From positions 1 to 64,000 of the forward strand of contig JBEBJQ010000012.1 in the NCBI GenBank assembly GCA_040079795.1: a DNA stretch of 64,000 bases, in the 5' to 3' direction. Each line of letters begins with the position of its first letter. Position 1 is the stretch's first letter. The notes under the pieces are model-generated. The model was not told the origin of the DNA. It saw only the letters and a program-made list of their open reading frames with translations, and searched no databases. Below, one piece after another: positions 63,423-64,000 of this stretch. The DNA is from SXIZ01 sp040079795. Lineage in GTDB: Bacteria; Pseudomonadota; Gammaproteobacteria; Methylococcales; Methylomonadaceae. The translations under genes and the position numbers were made by a program.

Positions 63423-64000
63423 TTATATAAACCGTGTTTGCAATGGCCAATCCCGGTAATTAAACACTTGTCCGTGTTGCCTAACCGCCGCAATTGAGGG
63501 CAGTGAAATATCTGCATAGACCCACTGCACGGCATTCAGTTCGCCGATGGCTAAAATGCCGTTGTCTGGAAAGCCCCTGTCTACAGGCGTATATACGCCA
63601 GCTGCCCCAATATTAATATCGACAGCTTCTGACCAGGGTGCGGTGCCTACCACTGAGGCTTGGACGACGTAACACTGATTTTCTAATGCCCGTGCCTGGC
63701 AACCGATACGCACCCGATAATAACCGGCCAAGGTATCTGTACAGCTGGGCACTAAAATTAAATCAGCACCTGCTTCAACTTGCTTGCGTGCCAATAATGG
63801 GAACTCGCTGTCATAACAGACATCAATAGCGATTTTGCCATACTGGGTGTCGAACACTTTGAGTTCCTTGCCGCTTTTTATAAGCCATTGCTCATTTTCA
63901 AAGCGGGTCATTTGTAATTTATCTTGATAGGCATAACGTCCATCTGGCATAAATAAATATGCCCGATTTCGATATTCACCATCAGACAATTGCAGGGGGA
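63423..64000 (-). CDS. carbon-nitrogen hydrolase (nitrilase superfamily), N-terminus outside window
   Basis: The C-terminal part of a nitrilase-superfamily hydrolase running off the right edge; the frame is still open at 64000. The Lys motif (DKLQMTRFE) and the nucleophile Cys motif (IAIDVCYDSEFPLLAR) are present. The Glu of the triad should lie beyond the window. The substrate class is unknown; the sequence differs clearly from the Nit1-like enzyme at 7781. It is convergent with the DUF2309 cluster. Confidence 0.85.
   Translation of the reverse strand, partial: PLQLSDGEYRNRAYLFMPDGRYAYQDKLQMTRFENEQWLIKSGKELKVFDTQYGKIAIDVCYDSEFPLLARKQVEAGADLILVPSCTDTLAGYYRVRIGCQARALENQCYVVQASVVGTAPWSEAVDINIGAAGVYTPVDRGFPDNGILAIGELNAVQWVYADISLPSIAAVRQHGQVFNYRDWPLQTRFI

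Overview
The window is a gene-dense bacterial chromosome segment from a gammaproteobacterium. Support comes from several classic gammaproteobacterial gene orders: kdsD-kdsC-lptC-lptA-lptB-rpoN-hpf-rapZ; nadB divergent from rpoE-rseA-rseB-degP; and lepA-lepB-rnc-era-recO-pdxJ. A PQQ-catabolism-associated beta-propeller/ABC module and a cluster built around a DUF2309 protein suggest a Methylococcales-type methanotroph. That family-level guess is inference; no methane or methanol oxidation genes lie in the window.

Layout. 1-12.3 kb: panD, an orphan fliW, then rlmH-maf-rng-yhdP-nit-lipoprotein and tldD/pmbA. 12.4-17.7 kb: a FixL/FixJ-like two-component pair and phosphoglucomutase on the minus strand, then an L,D-transpeptidase and a small alanine-rich Lpp-like lipoprotein. 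18.0-18.3 kb: tRNA-Cys and tRNA-Gly on the minus strand with a textbook promoter. 18.4-21.2 kb: a thioesterase and parC. 21.2-25.3 kb: an accessory patch with DUF486, DUF29, a decaying secreted-protein gene, a Phd/RelE-type toxin-antitoxin pair and a Uma2 nuclease. 25.3-31.2 kb: a beta-propeller/ABC exporter module whose stop/start overlaps run straight into rfbBACD (dTDP-L-rhamnose). 31.2-33.5 kb: two proteins of unknown function. 34-40.3 kb: Kdo synthesis, LPS transport, sigma-54, hibernation factor and RapZ. 40.4-53.5 kb: an IS481-type transposase remnant, nadB, the sigma-E envelope stress operon, and the lepA to pdxJ housekeeping block, ending in a Sel1/lytic transglycosylase.

The most unusual region is 53.9-63.3 kb: a tight five-gene operon with four NuoL/NuoM-type proton-channel subunits and one 1068-residue DUF2309 (DabA-like) protein. 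DabA/DabB complexes are energy-coupled inorganic-carbon accumulators with a beta-carbonic-anhydrase-like zinc site. In this DabA homologue three of the four zinc ligands and the Asp-Arg dyad arginine are replaced (Gly568, Gln733, Phe748, His572), although the fold motifs around them are retained. The L-type partner has Tyr150 where NuoL has its essential TM5 glutamate, and another subunit has Arg for the TM7 lysine. This looks like a rebuilt, possibly non-carbonic-anhydrase, ion-translocating complex and is the best candidate here for an undescribed system.

Other points of note: a perfect 27-bp-arm palindrome whose core recurs 36 kb away, loss of ptsN from the hpf-rapZ interval, a probable sigma-E autoregulatory promoter, and a FixL-like PAS domain without the heme-ligand histidine.
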